A DNA stretch of 64,000 nucleotides from Nocardioides sp. GY 10127. Its GTDB lineage: Bacteria; Actinomycetota; Actinomycetes; Propionibacteriales; Nocardioidaceae. Below, in pieces: positions 26,487 to 36,500 of this stretch. The position numbers were made by a program, and so were the translations under genes. Numbering within the stretch: position 1 is the stretch's first letter; each line of letters begins with the position of its first letter. The stretch is from the NCBI RefSeq assembly GCF_004919085.1, contig NZ_STGL01000005.1:62001-126000 (forward strand). The letters run 5' to 3'. A model generated the notes under the pieces. That model searched no databases, was not told the DNA's origin, and saw nothing but the letters and a program-made list of their open reading frames with translations.

Positions 26487-27404
26487 CGGCGACCAGTCAG
26501 GGTCACGCTTCTGGAGGAACTGGTCCCGGCCCTCCTGCGCCTCGTCGGTCATGTATGCGAGGCGGGTGGTCTCGCCGGCGAAGAGCTGCTGGCCGACGAG
26601 GCCGTCGTCGATCGCGTTGAACGCGTACTTCAGCATCCGCTGGGCGGTGGGGGACTTGCCGTTGATCTTGCGGCCCCACTCCAGCGCCTCGGCCTCGAGC
26701 TCGGCGTGCGGGACGGCCTTGTTGACGGTGCCCATGCGGACGCCGTCCTCGGCCGAGTAGGTGTCGGCGAGGAAGAAGATCTCCCGGGCGAACTTCTGCC
26801 CCACCTGGCGCGCCAGGTAGGCCGAGCCGTAGCCCGCGTCGAACGAGCCGACGTCGGCGTCCGTCTGCTTGAACGCGGCGTGCTCGGCGCTGGCCAGGGT
26901 CAGGTCGGCGACCACGTGCAGCGAGTGGCCGCCACCGGCGCACCAGCCGGGCACCACGGCGATGACGACCTTCGGCATGAACCGGATCAGCCGCTGGACC
27001 TCCAGGATGTGCAGCCGCGCGAGCTTCGCCTTGTCGATCGGGTTCGGGGCCTCGCCCGCCTCGACGTGGCCGTCGGTCTCGTACTGGTAGCCGGCCTTGC
27101 CCCGGATGCGCTGGTCGCCACCGGTGCAGAACGAGTGCTTGCCGTTCTTGGGGCTCGGGCCGTTGCCGGTGAGCAGCACACAGCCGACGTCCGCGGACGT
27201 GCGGGCGTGCTCGAGCACCGTGAGCAGCTCGTCCACGGTGTGCGGCCGGAACGCGTTGAGGACGTCGGGACGGTCGAACGCCACCCGGACCGTGCCGTGG
27301 GCCTTCGCCCGGTGGTAGGTCAGGTCGGTGAGGGACTCGAACCCCGGGACGACGTCCCAGGCGTCCGGGTCGAAGGTGTCCGAGACTCCGTCGATCGCGC
27401 TCAT
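26469..27404 (-). CDS. menB: 1,4-dihydroxy-2-naphthoyl-CoA synthase
   Basis: A 311-residue crotonase-fold enzyme of menaquinone synthesis that cyclises O-succinylbenzoyl-CoA. RPDVLNAFRPHTVDELL, NGKHSFCTGGDQRIRG, VIAVVPGWCAGGGHSLHV (oxyanion hole), GSFDAGYGSAYLARQVG and AREIFFLAD are diagnostic for MenB, as is the C-terminal FPWYY. ATG at 27404. No other men gene is nearby. Its extreme 3' end is duplicated at 25131-25177, apparently the target of an integration event that left the gene intact. Confidence 0.97.
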   Translation of the reverse strand: MSAIDGVSDTFDPDAWDVVPGFESLTDLTYHRAKAHGTVRVAFDRPDVLNAFRPHTVDELLTVLEHARTSADVGCVLLTGNGPSPKNGKHSFCTGGDQRIRGKAGYQYETDGHVEAGEAPNPIDKAKLARLHILEVQRLIRFMPKVVIAVVPGWCAGGGHSLHVVADLTLASAEHAAFKQTDADVGSFDAGYGSAYLARQVGQKFAREIFFLADTYSAEDGVRMGTVNKAVPHAELEAEALEWGRKINGKSPTAQRMLKYAFNAIDDGLVGQQLFAGETTRLAYMTDEAQEGRDQFLQKRDPDWSPFPWYY

Positions 27405-27475
27405 GCCGCGGACGCTACCGCCCGCCGCCGCGTGCCCCGCCCAGGGGCGGGTCGGGCGCGGGCTCGGGGGCGGGC

Positions 27476-28087
27476 TCAGGGGCGGGCGATGGAGACCGCG
27501 AGGCCCGCGAGGTGCCCGACGCGGGCCATCTCGGAGTCGAGGAACGCCGGGCCGCCGCGACGGCCGAGCACCACGATGTCGTTGCCGCCCAGGCGCGCCG
27601 CGATGACGACGTCCGGGGAGCCCTCCTCCAGCGGCTCGAGCCGCTCGGTGCCGACGATGTCGACGAACGGCAGGTCGGCGGGGGCCGCCTCGGTGGAGGT
27701 GACGATGCCGTCGACGCGGTGGACGCGCGCGGCCCAGTCGGCCCGGAAGGTGACGGGCAGCAGGTGGACCAGCCGGTCCATCGCGGCGGCCGGCTCGGCC
27801 GTGAGGTCCTCGACGGCCTCCAGGTCGAGGAAGAGGTTGCCGCCGGCGGCGTACCGGCTCACCCAGACGACCCGCACGCCCTCGACCGAGTTGCAGGCCG
27901 ACACGACCGAGTCCGGCATGACGCCCGGCTCCATGTCGAGCAGCACGTCGTCGAGCGCGGTGCCGTCGAAGCGCTTCTCGACGATCTCGATCGCCTCGAT
28001 GTCACCGCCCGCCTCACCGATCGCGGTCGCGAGACGACCCAGCGAACCGGGGACGTCGGGGAGCTCGACTCGGAAGAGGAAGGACAC
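27476..28087 (-). CDS. ACT-domain protein
   Basis: A 203-residue protein. Residues 1-75 form an ACT domain (FLFRVELPDVPGSLGRLATA, GDIEAIEIVEKRFDGTALDD), the regulatory fold that binds amino acids. A second half of unknown fold (about 95-200) includes VDIVGTERLEPLEEG, DVVIAARLGGNDIVVLGRRG and FLDSEMARVGHLAGL. No catalytic domain is attached, so it may be a free-standing regulator. GTG at 28087 has no Shine-Dalgarno, and GTTAAC lies 8 nt upstream, suggesting a leaderless transcript. Confidence 0.8.
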   Translation of the reverse strand: MSFLFRVELPDVPGSLGRLATAIGEAGGDIEAIEIVEKRFDGTALDDVLLDMEPGVMPDSVVSACNSVEGVRVVWVSRYAAGGNLFLDLEAVEDLTAEPAAAMDRLVHLLPVTFRADWAARVHRVDGIVTSTEAAPADLPFVDIVGTERLEPLEEGSPDVVIAARLGGNDIVVLGRRGGPAFLDSEMARVGHLAGLAVSIARP

Positions 28088-28161
28088 GGCGGAAGGTTAA
28101 CGAACCCCGCGTCCCGGAACCGCCCCCGCTTCGGGGAGTGGACGCCGAGCCCCCTCGCGGC

Positions 28162-30036
28162 CTACTGCCCGAGCGCCGCCGAGAGCCGCCCCACCAGGCC
28201 CGTCGCCCGCGCCGCCTGCGTGCCGACGGCCGCCCGGACGGCGTCCGCCGACCCGATCACCCGCACGTGCGCCTGGGCGCGCGTGAGCGCCGTGTAGAAG
28301 AGCTCGCGCGTGAGCACCCGCGAGCCGGCCGGCGGCAGCAGCACCGTGACCGAGCGCGCCTGGCTGCCCTGCGCTTTGTGCACCGTCATGGCGTGCATGG
28401 TGTCGACGTCCTGGAGCCGGCCGGGCGCGAGCTCGCGCGCCCCGTCGGAGCCGCTGATCCATGCCCGCAGCCGCCCGTCGGAGCGCTGGACGGCGATCCC
28501 GGTCTCGCCGTTGTAGACGTCCAGGGCGTAATCGTTGCTCGTCACCAGCAGCGGCCGCCCGGGGTACCAGCCGCCGAGCCCGGGCGCGCCGACCTCCTCC
28601 GCCAGCCACGCCTCGACGCGCCGGTTCCAGGTGCGCACGCCCGCGGGCCCCTCCCGGTGCGCGCACAGGAGCCGGTGCTCCTCCAGCAGCTCCAGGGCGC
28701 CCGCGTGGTCGCCCGCCAGCGCCCGCTCGCGCAGCGCCCGGGCGTGGGAGACCAGGAGCGGACGCAGGTGCTCGGCCGCGTCCTCGTCCTCCTCGATCTC
28801 CACGAGCTCGACCTCGTCGCCGCCCGCCCGCAGCCCGGCCAGCACCTCCTCGGCGTCCCCGGCGCGCAGCGCCTCGGCGACCGCCTTGATGTGCTCGGTC
28901 GAGCGGTAGTTCGTCGTCAGCGCCGCCACCGGCGACGACTCCGTCTCGCGGCCCTCGGTGAAGCCGCGGACCACGTCGGCCAGCACCGCGCCCGCCCCCA
29001 CCGAGGTGAGCTGGCGGGGGTCGCCCACCAGGACCAGCCGGGTGCCCTCCCGGACGGCCTCGAGCAGCCGCCCCATGAGCATGAGGTCGACCATCGAGCA
29101 CTCGTCCACGACCACCACGTCGTGCGGCAGCCGGTTGCCGCGGTCGTGCCGGAACCGCGTGGCGTTGTCGCGCCGCCAGCCGAGCAGGCGGTGCAGCGTG
29201 GTGCCGGTCGGGTCGCCGAGCGCCGCCCGGTCGGCCGGGTCGAGCCGCGCCAGCTCGTCGACGACCGCCTCCTCCAGCCGCGTCGCCGCCTTGCCGGTGG
29301 GCGCGGCCAGCGCGACCGAGAGCCGGCGTCCGTGCCGTTCGGGGTCGGCCGCCGCCTGGGCCGCCAGCAGCACCAGTAGCCGGGCGACCGTCGTCGTCTT
29401 GCCGGTGCCGGGCCCGCCGGTGAGCACCGTCGTCCAGGAGCGGACGGCCTGGACGACCGCCGCCTCCTGCTCCGTGCCGAGCCGCCCGTCGCGCACCCGC
29501 TCCAGCGAGGCGGCCAGCACCGCCTCGTCCACCCGTGGCGGCGGGGCGTCCCAGCGGGTCAGCAGGTCGTCGGCGACCTGGGTCTCGAGCCGGTGGTAGC
29601 GGTCCAGGTAGAGCAGGTCGCCCTCGAGGCGCAGCGCGCCGGCGCCGAGCAGCGGGCTCGCCGCCAGGGCGTCCCGCCAGGCGTCCGGTGCGGGCCAGGC
29701 GACGGCCGCCGCCGCGCGCAGCGCCGCCCGGGTCGGCTCGTCGGCGCCGTCGGCCTCCGCCGCGTCGGCCGCCTCGGCCAGCTCGGTGGCCAGCCCCCGC
29801 GCGGCGGCGGCGGGGTCGACGCACACCGAGCCCCGGCGCAGCCCGCGCACCGCGAGCGCGACCGCCAGCGCGACGTCCTCGTCGGTCTCGCCGCCCAGCG
29901 CCGTCAGGCGGGTGGCGACGTGCACGTCCGTGGCCTCCAGGACCCCGACGGCGTTGAGCGTCGCCAGGACGCCGGTGGCGCGGGTGGCACGACGGGCGTC
30001 GTGCGGGTCCAGCAGCTCCGGCCTCGCCTCGCTCAT
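28162..30036 (-). CDS. recD: Exodeoxyribonuclease V subunit alpha, RecD
   Basis: A 624-residue SF1B helicase, the fast 5'-3' motor of RecBCD. VLTGGPGTGKTTTVARLL (about 203-220) is Walker A; VVVVDECSMVDLMLMGRLL contains the DE pair; GDPRQLTSVGAGAVLADVV, TTNYRSTEHIKAVAEALR and MTVHKAQGSQARSVTVLL are later helicase motifs. ATG at 30036 overlaps the recB stop by 4 nt, making recC-recB-recD one translationally coupled operon on the minus strand. Confidence 0.95.
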   Translation of the reverse strand: MSEARPELLDPHDARRATRATGVLATLNAVGVLEATDVHVATRLTALGGETDEDVALAVALAVRGLRRGSVCVDPAAAARGLATELAEAADAAEADGADEPTRAALRAAAAVAWPAPDAWRDALAASPLLGAGALRLEGDLLYLDRYHRLETQVADDLLTRWDAPPPRVDEAVLAASLERVRDGRLGTEQEAAVVQAVRSWTTVLTGGPGTGKTTTVARLLVLLAAQAAADPERHGRRLSVALAAPTGKAATRLEEAVVDELARLDPADRAALGDPTGTTLHRLLGWRRDNATRFRHDRGNRLPHDVVVVDECSMVDLMLMGRLLEAVREGTRLVLVGDPRQLTSVGAGAVLADVVRGFTEGRETESSPVAALTTNYRSTEHIKAVAEALRAGDAEEVLAGLRAGGDEVELVEIEEDEDAAEHLRPLLVSHARALRERALAGDHAGALELLEEHRLLCAHREGPAGVRTWNRRVEAWLAEEVGAPGLGGWYPGRPLLVTSNDYALDVYNGETGIAVQRSDGRLRAWISGSDGARELAPGRLQDVDTMHAMTVHKAQGSQARSVTVLLPPAGSRVLTRELFYTALTRAQAHVRVIGSADAVRAAVGTQAARATGLVGRLSAALGQ

Positions 30037-33000
30037 CGGGCTCCGCCCTTCCTCGTCCGTGCCGCGGGGGTCGGCTCGGGTGTCTGCGCGGGTGCCGCGA
30101 GCCGCCCGTCCAGCAGGTCCGACATCTCCTCGAGCAGCGCCACCGGCGGCCGCCAGGTGAAGACCCCGCACGGCTCGCCGTCCACCCGCGGGGTGTCGGG
30201 CCCGCAGAGCCCGCGCAGGTACAGGTACAGGACGCCGGCCAGGTGCCGCTCCGGGTCGTAACCGGGCTGCCGCCACCGCAGGAAGCGGTGCAGCACCACG
30301 GCGTACAGCAGCGCCTGGAGCGGGTAGTCGGAGTGCTCCATCGCCTCCACCAGCGCCGCCGGGCGGTACGCGTGCGCGGTGAGCGGCTCGTCGCGCGAGC
30401 CCAGCCAGTTCGTCTTGTAGTCGACCACGAGGTAGCGCGGCTCGGCGGCCGTCCCCACGCGCAGGACGACGTCCACCGACCCGGTCAGGTAGCCCCGCAG
30501 CGGCTGGGCGCCCAGCGGCGTGGGCGGGCCGGACGGGTCGGGCAGCAGCGCGTCGGCGAACCGCCCCACGGGGTCGTCGGCGGGCAGGTGCCGGCGCAGC
30601 AGCGGCGCGAGGTCGGCCAGCAGCACCCGGGGCACGTCGTCGCCGCGCACGGTGTCGCCGCCGGCCAGAGGCAGCTCGAAGTCCATCTCGCGCAGCCGGT
30701 CGCGCAGACCCAGCGAGCGCAGCGTCCGCTCCTCCGCGACCGGGCCGAGCGGGGTGTCGCACACGGCGACGAGGGCGTCGACCAGCTCGTCCGCGTCCAG
30801 CTCCACCGGCCACCACCCGCGCTGCTCGGCCACGTGCGCCGCCAGCTCGGCCCGCAGGTCGCCGCCGTGGTCGGGGGCGGCCGGGTCGGCGTGCTCCAGC
30901 ACCGCGTGCACGAGCGAGCCGAAGGTCGCACCGACGGGGAGCCCCGCCATCGGCGAGAGCACCTGCGTGGTGGGGTCCTCCGCATCCGCGCGGGTGGGGC
31001 TCAGCCCCACCGGGTCGGACTCGTCGTCCTTGCCCAGTACGTCATGGCCCAGCCCGTCCGGCTCGCTGCCGACCCCGTCCAGCGGGACGGGCGCCCCGGC
31101 GGACACGGAGGCGCCCTCCGCGAGGCCGCCGACCAGCGGTCCGGTCTCCGCGCCGTGGGCCAGCGCGCTGTAGGAGGTCCGGCGCCAGGCCGCGTCGATG
31201 ACGCGGTCGAACGTGCGGGCGGACAGGGTGCCGGGGGACGGCTCGGGCGGCAGCGCGCCCACCTCGGCCACCAGCGCGCGCTCGAGCACGGGCCCGCCCT
31301 GCTCCTGCCAGGCGCGCAGGGCGGGGACGACCTGCTCGTCGGTGGGCAGCGACGGGGCGTCACGGACCTCCGCCGCGCCGGGGGCCCGGGACAGCAGCCG
31401 GTGCAGCGGGGAGGCCATGGTGTTGGTCGTCGGCGCCCACCAGAGCACCACCTGGCCCTGCGCGCGGGTCGCGGCGACGTAGGCGAGGCGCAGCGACTCC
31501 CCCGCGTCCTCCTGCTTGGCCCGGGCCAGGTTCGCGTCCCAGCCGCCGGCGCCGGACGGGCCGCCGGCACCGCCGACGTCCAGGCACCGCCGCCCGCGCT
31601 CGTCGTGGAACCGCGCGGTGGACTGCTTCCCGCTGACGAACCGGTCGGCCAGCGAGGGCAGGTAGACCACGGGGTACTCCAGGCCCTTGCTCGCGTGGAT
31701 GGTGACGAGCTGGACCGCCGAGGCGTCGCTGTCGAGGCGCCGCGTCCGCTCGTCGCCGCCGGAGCGGGACTCGGCCTCGACGACCTCGCGCCGCAGCCAC
31801 GCCAGCAGCGTCACCACGCCGAGCCGCTCGTTCTGGGCGACCTCGTGGAGCACCTCGCCGAGGTGGCGCAGGTCGGTGAGCAGCCGCTCCCCGCCCTCCC
31901 GGGCCAGGACCCGCTCGGGCATCCGCGCCGCGCCCGCCGACTCCAGCACCGCGGCGACCCCGCGGCGGGCGACGAGCTCGGCCCACCCGCGCAGCCGGTC
32001 GGCCACGGTGTCGGTCAGGGACTCCCCGCCGGCGTCCAGGTCCTCCGCGGAGTACCCGAGGAACGGGGTGAGCGCCGCCGACCGGACGCGGGTGCTGCGG
32101 TGCGGCTGCTCGAGCGCCTCCAGCAGCGTCGTCCAGGCCCGCGCGGCCGGGGTCAGGAACAGGCTGCCGCCACCGGCGACGACGGCACGGATGCCGACCT
32201 CGTCCAGCGCGGCCTGCACGCCCTGCAGGTCGGCGTGCCGGTGGCAGATGACGGCGACGTCGCCCTGCACCACCGGGCGTCCGTCCCAGGTGGCGCCCGA
32301 GGCGAGGAGCCCGTGGACGTCCGCGGCCAGGTCGCCCCAGACGCGCTCGCGGACCTTCCCGACGGGCACGGGCCGGGTGGCCGCCTTGCCGTCGAAGGCG
32401 TCCTGGCGGGTCAGCGCGCGCAGGCGCAGCGGCGGGAGGGGAGCCCCGTCCGCCCCGCGCAGCCGGCTGCCCTTCTTCTCCGCCTCGACGGGGTGCACGG
32501 CGATGCGGGGGTCGCCGAGCTCGGCACCCCCCAGCAGGACGCCGAGGGAGGCGACGAGGCCGGGGTCGCTGCGCCAGTTCGTGGCCAGCGTCCGCTGCTC
32601 GCCCGCGGTGGCGGCCGCCGCGAGGTAGGTGTGGACGTCGCCGCCGCGGAAGGCGTAGATCGCCTGCTTGGGGTCGCCGATGAGGACCATCCGGGCGTGC
32701 CCGCTGAAGGCCCTGTCGAGCACGGCCCACTGGACGGGGTCGGTGTCCTGGAACTCGTCGACGAGCACCACCGACCACCGCTGCCGCATCCGCAGGCGGG
32801 CCGGGGCGTCCTCGGCCTCCAGCGCGTCCGCGAGCTGCCCGAGCAGGTCGTCGTAGGAGAGCAGGCCGAGGCGGCGCTTGCGCACGTCGACCTCGGCCCG
32901 CACCGCGCGGGCGAACGAGGCCCGACGCAGGGCCGCGGCGCTGCGCGTGGGGTCCTCGGCCTCCGGGAGCAGGTGCGACTGCGGGTCGTTCACCGCGGCC

Positions 33001-33593
33001 CGGGCGATCCCGAGCGCCTCGGCACGACCGAACTCCGGGCCCTCGTCCGCCCACGCGAACGCGCGCAGGTACAGGTCGTCCGCGGCCTCGACGACGAGGT
33101 CGTCCAGGTCCTCAACGAGCCGGGCCCGGGAGTCCGTGTCGCCGGCGACGCCGAGGGAGTCCAGGACGAGCCCGCAGAACTGGTGCGTGGTGGCGATCGT
33201 GGCCGCGTCGAAGTCGGCCAGCGCGCGGGCGAGCCGGCGGCGGCGCAGGGTTCGCACGGCGGTGGGCGCGTCCCGGAGCCGACGCAGCAGCGGGGCGTCC
33301 TCCGGTGGCTCCGGGGCGTCCTCGGCGAGCGCCTCAGCGGCCGCGGTGAGCTGGGCGTGCACGCGCTCGCGCAGCTCCTGGCTCGCGGCCCGCCCGAAGG
33401 TGACGACGAGCATCCGCTCCAGCGCGACGCCCTCCTCGGCCACCATCCGGGTCACCAGTGCCCCGATGGTCCAGGTCTTGCCGGTGCCCGCGCTGGCCTC
33501 GAGCAGGGTGGTGCCCACGGCCGGGAGGGGGCCCCGGGCGGCGTCGAACGGCTCCGGCGCGCTGCTGCGCCTGCCGTGCCTCGGCAGCTCCAT
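30033..33593 (-). CDS. recB: Exodeoxyribonuclease V subunit beta, RecB
   Basis: A 1186-residue 3'-5' SF1A helicase fused to a nuclease. TTLLEASAGTGKTWTIGAL (about 28-46) is Walker A, VLVDEFQDTDPVQWAVLD is motif II, GDPKQAIYAFRGGDVHTYL motif III, and TIHASKGLEYPVVYLPSL motif V. The C-terminal RecB nuclease has YLVVDYKTNWLG near residue 1055. It repairs double-strand breaks with RecC and RecD. Its ATG shares one base with the recC stop (33593) and its stop overlaps recD. Length matches the family. Confidence 0.95.
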   Translation of the reverse strand: MELPRHGRRSSAPEPFDAARGPLPAVGTTLLEASAGTGKTWTIGALVTRMVAEEGVALERMLVVTFGRAASQELRERVHAQLTAAAEALAEDAPEPPEDAPLLRRLRDAPTAVRTLRRRRLARALADFDAATIATTHQFCGLVLDSLGVAGDTDSRARLVEDLDDLVVEAADDLYLRAFAWADEGPEFGRAEALGIARAAVNDPQSHLLPEAEDPTRSAAALRRASFARAVRAEVDVRKRRLGLLSYDDLLGQLADALEAEDAPARLRMRQRWSVVLVDEFQDTDPVQWAVLDRAFSGHARMVLIGDPKQAIYAFRGGDVHTYLAAAATAGEQRTLATNWRSDPGLVASLGVLLGGAELGDPRIAVHPVEAEKKGSRLRGADGAPLPPLRLRALTRQDAFDGKAATRPVPVGKVRERVWGDLAADVHGLLASGATWDGRPVVQGDVAVICHRHADLQGVQAALDEVGIRAVVAGGGSLFLTPAARAWTTLLEALEQPHRSTRVRSAALTPFLGYSAEDLDAGGESLTDTVADRLRGWAELVARRGVAAVLESAGAARMPERVLAREGGERLLTDLRHLGEVLHEVAQNERLGVVTLLAWLRREVVEAESRSGGDERTRRLDSDASAVQLVTIHASKGLEYPVVYLPSLADRFVSGKQSTARFHDERGRRCLDVGGAGGPSGAGGWDANLARAKQEDAGESLRLAYVAATRAQGQVVLWWAPTTNTMASPLHRLLSRAPGAAEVRDAPSLPTDEQVVPALRAWQEQGGPVLERALVAEVGALPPEPSPGTLSARTFDRVIDAAWRRTSYSALAHGAETGPLVGGLAEGASVSAGAPVPLDGVGSEPDGLGHDVLGKDDESDPVGLSPTRADAEDPTTQVLSPMAGLPVGATFGSLVHAVLEHADPAAPDHGGDLRAELAAHVAEQRGWWPVELDADELVDALVAVCDTPLGPVAEERTLRSLGLRDRLREMDFELPLAGGDTVRGDDVPRVLLADLAPLLRRHLPADDPVGRFADALLPDPSGPPTPLGAQPLRGYLTGSVDVVLRVGTAAEPRYLVVDYKTNWLGSRDEPLTAHAYRPAALVEAMEHSDYPLQALLYAVVLHRFLRWRQPGYDPERHLAGVLYLYLRGLCGPDTPRVDGEPCGVFTWRPPVALLEEMSDLLDGRLAAPAQTPEPTPAARTRKGGAR

Positions 33594-36500
33594 CAGTGAC
33601 CCAGCCTCTCGTTGCCGTCGAGCAGCGGGAGCCACACCCGCCGGGCGAGGTCCGCCATCCCCGCGTCGAGCAGGACGCCGAGGGGCGCGCTCTCGCCGAA
33701 GGCCAGCCGGTGCGCGGGGTCGGCGTCCTCGCCCTCGATCCCGAGCGGGTGGTGGGGGTCGGTGACCCACTCCTTGCCGGCCGCGGTGGCCGGGTCGGCG
33801 CCGTGGTCCCCGGAGTCCCGCTGCCGCTCGGCGTCCGCCCAGGCGAGCCCGGTCGCCAGCGGCAGCGGCAGCGGCCGCGTGCCGCCGAGCTCGTAGAGAT
33901 CCACCAGGCCGCGCAGCCACTCGGTGGCGCGGTGGTCGACCGGGCCCAGGAGGGTCTGCTGCGGCCCGGCCTGCCCGCGGCCGACCGCGTGCGCCGTCCA
34001 GTGCTGGTCGGAGCGCGCCGCGGAGAGCGCCAGGAGCGAGACCCAGGCGGTGAGCCGCTGACGGGCCTTGACCCGCGAGAACCCGACCGAGAGCAGCCGC
34101 GAGCCGTGCACCGGCCCCACCGTGCCGACCAGCCGGCGGCCGTCGCCCAGGTCGACGTCGATGTCGAGGGTCCGGGCGGGCTCCCCGCGCAGCGGCGCGG
34201 TCACGTCCACGACGGCCTGTGCCTGCCGCCCGATCGCCGTGACCGTCCGGAGGCCGAGGGTCCCCGGCGGGAGGCTGCCCGAGAGCTGCTCGGCGCGCAC
34301 CAGCGCGTCCGGCGGCGAGCCGGCCAGCACCGCGCGGAGCAGCCGGTCACCGACGTGCCACTTCTCCAGCGCGTCCAGCTCGACCGGGAGCGCGTCCTCG
34401 ACCTCGGCGGCCCGCAGCGGCGTGCTCACGTCGAGCCGCTGGCGCAGGAAGTGCCGCACGGGATGGGTGAGGAAGTCGGTGAGCTCGGCGACCGAGACCT
34501 CCTGTCGGGGCCGGGCGGGGAGGGGGCGCCGGGGGTCGAGCAACGGCGGCACCGGGAGCGGCGGACGCTGCGCCGCCCGGGCGCCGGCGAGGGCCGTCCG
34601 GTCGAAGCTGAAGGGCTCGGGCCGGGCCGTCACCAGCGCACCGGGCACGAAGTTGGCCGCGTCGTGCGGCTGGAGGCGGTGCCGGGTGAGGACGTGCTCG
34701 CGCACCGGCTCCGCGCACGTGCGGTCGGCCGCGTCGAGCAGCTCCTGGAGGGGCACCGACGGCGGCCGCACGGCCCCGGAGTGCTCGGTGGCCCCGGTGT
34801 AGGTCAGCACGAGGGTCTCGGTGGCCGCGGTGACGGCGTCGAGCAGCAGCTGCCGGTCCTCGCTACGCAGGTCGCGCTCGCCCGTGAGCGGGTCGCGGGC
34901 CAGCACGTCGTCGCCGTCGGCGCTCACCGCCCGCGGGAACGTGCCGTCGTCCAGGCCGAGCAGGCACACCACGCGGTGCGGCACCGAACGCATCGGCACC
35001 ATCGTGCAGACCGTGATGGTGCCGGTGCGGAAGCTGGAGCGCGTCGGGCGGCCCGCCAGGCGCGAGGCCAGAAGCGCACGGACGTCGGCCAGGCGCAGGT
35101 CGGTGCCGGTGCCGGCGGCCTCGCCCGCGGCACTCGCCGAGGCCGCCGCCTGGGCGAGCTCACGCTCGAGCTGGGGCAGCTGCCAGGCTGCGTCCGCGTC
35201 GGGGAGCGCCAGGTCGCGCACCGCGCCGCCCAGCACGTCCAGCCACGTCCGCACGTCGACCGCGGTCGTCAGCCCCTCCAGGCAGGCCCCCAGCCGGTCC
35301 AGCAGCTCGGCGAGGCGGCCGGCCAGCGCCACCTCGGAGCTGCCCACGTCGTCCAGCGGGAGGGCGGGACCCAGGTGGGTGTGCTCGTCGCCGGGCACGG
35401 CCACGCCGAGGAGCACGCGGTCGACCCCCCAGCGCCAGGTGTGCGTCTCGAAGCGCTCCATGTGGAACGGCGCGCGGCCGGCCGCGTCCAGGCCCCAGCG
35501 CACGCCGGCGTCGCCGACCCAGCGGGCCACCCGCTCCAGGTCGTCGTCGGAGAGGCCGAAGCGGGCCCGCACGACGGGGTGGGCCACCAGGTCGAGCACC
35601 TCCGAGGCCGTGACCCGGCCGCCCGCGAGCTCCACCAGGTCGGCCGCCAGCCCCAGCAGCGGGTTGGTGGAGGAGAGCGCCCGGTCGGCAAGCCGCACGC
35701 GCAGCCGGTGCCCCGGGTGGGCGGGCGCGCCCGCGTCCTCGACCGCCTCGCCCAGGCCGAACGCGGCGGAGACGAGGGGGGCGTAGGACTCCACGTCGGG
35801 GGTCATCACCAGGATGTCGCGCGGCTCCAGCGTCGGGTCGTCGGCGAGGAGCCCCACGAGCACCTCGCGCAGCACCTCGACCTGGCGGGCCGGGCCGTGG
35901 CAGGCGTGCACCTGGAGGCTGCGGTCGGCCGGGTCGAGGGCGCGGGTCGCCCGCTCCGCGTGCGTGGGCGCGTGGTTGGCCCGCAGGTCCGCCTGCAGCC
36001 GCGACAGCAGGGTCGGCGTGGTCGGCGGCGCGGGGTCCGGGTGCACGTGCTCGTGGTCGGCCACGCCGTGGAGCGTGCGCCGCAGCTCGCGGGTGTCGCG
36101 CCCCAGCGCCGCGAGCAGCGGGTGCCCGACCAGGACGTCGCTCTCGTCGTCCGCCCGCAGGACCGGACCGCCCAGCGCCCCCAGCGCCTGCCACAGCGGC
36201 TCGGAGGCCTGCGGCAGCCACAGGTGGACGTCGTGGTGCACGCCCAGCGCCGAGAGCAGCGCGACCTCGGTGGCCGGCAGCCGGGTGTGGCCGAACAGCG
36301 ACAGCCGCACGGGGAGGTCAGGCGCCGGGCCCGCCCGCAGCGCCTCCAGCGCCTCCGCGTGCCGCACGTGCGGCGCCTCGACGCCCGACTCGGCGCGCAC
36401 TCGGGCCGCGACGCGGCGGAACAGCTCCGGCTGCCACGCCAGGTCGTCCGGCAGCCGGCCGCCCAGGCCGTCCCCCGAGCCGCCCTGCGCCCAGTCGGCG